From Promethearchaeota archaeon (GTDB lineage Archaea > Asgardarchaeota > Lokiarchaeia > Sigyniarchaeales > SOKP01): 43,412 nucleotides of DNA. Shown one piece after another: positions 43,344 to 43,412 of the stretch. Under the pieces are notes generated by a model. The model did not search any database, was not told the origin of the DNA, and saw only the letters and a list, made by a program, of their open reading frames with translations. Where the stretch lies: assembly GCA_019894715.1 (NCBI GenBank), contig JAGXOA010000199.1, forward strand, positions 1-43,412, given 5' to 3'. The position numbers were made by a program, and so were the translations under genes. Position 1 is the stretch's first letter. Each line of letters starts with the position of its first letter.

Positions 43344-43412
43344 TTCATGCAATAAGAAATTGAATTTTTAACTGTAATCAATTTCCTTACTAAAATAGTA
43401 GTATAGAATTAC

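Overview
The window is a stretch of an AT-rich archaeal chromosome (roughly 28-30% G+C by eye), almost certainly an Asgard archaeon of the Lokiarchaeia type. The evidence is archaeal information-processing genes (Cbf5, RpoH, RpoB, TFE, MBF1, PAN, NAC, aIF2-beta, NMD3, RIO1, RPA32-like protein), archaeal tRNA introns, and two Ras/Rab-type small GTPases with unusual fusions (an N-terminal roadblock domain in one, a C-terminal zinc ribbon in the other). No rRNA and no CRISPR array are visible.

Layout. 1-360: two minus-strand tRNA-Leu(GAG) genes, one with a D-loop intron, the other with a variable-arm intron and no visible 5' end. 523-2711: a zinc-finger/PD-(D/E)XK nuclease gene and an ABC-transporter ATPase gene cut short by a decayed IS605-type tnpB fragment with its structured right end. 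2736-14764: a surface-protein island on the minus strand with a NosD-like beta-helix protein, a two-winged-helix regulator, a GH5 cellulase carrying cohesin-like and Ig-like repeats, and a paralogue with the repeats but no enzyme. A shared 20-bp upstream motif ties the four genes together. 14850-16830: a broken acetyltransferase and two small genes, one resembling an immunity protein. 17010-18123: roadblock-GTPase and tRNA-Thr. 18181-18710: a structured repeat element (second copy at 37205) and a locally GC-rich non-coding stretch. 18785-25657: thiL, tRNA-Lys, cbf5, a methyltransferase, rpoH and an rpoB split after its first 54 or so codons. 25766-28824: membrane proteins, TFE, MBF1. 29041-32350: PAN, a second tnpB right-end relic, then PUA protein, NAC, membrane protein and MazG. 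32535-36936: MfnA, zinc-ribbon proteins, Rab-like GTPase. 37793-39285: HPS-RraA and tRNA-Cys. 39355-42698: RPA32-like/aIF2-beta/DUF424/NMD3/RIO1, a tightly packed translation and ribosome-biogenesis operon. 42830-43412: initiator tRNA-Met with two introns and a multi-hairpin RNA candidate.

The most striking themes are (i) pervasive non-canonical tRNA introns (D-loop, variable arm, T-loop) with one tRNA that looks split or permuted; (ii) an rpoB reading frame interrupted by a 32-nt segment that contains a perfect hairpin and whose removal restores the frame; (iii) a cellulase/cohesin surface system with a candidate local regulon; (iv) solo right ends of a TnpB element that keep a pseudoknot-like fold typical of TnpB guide RNAs.
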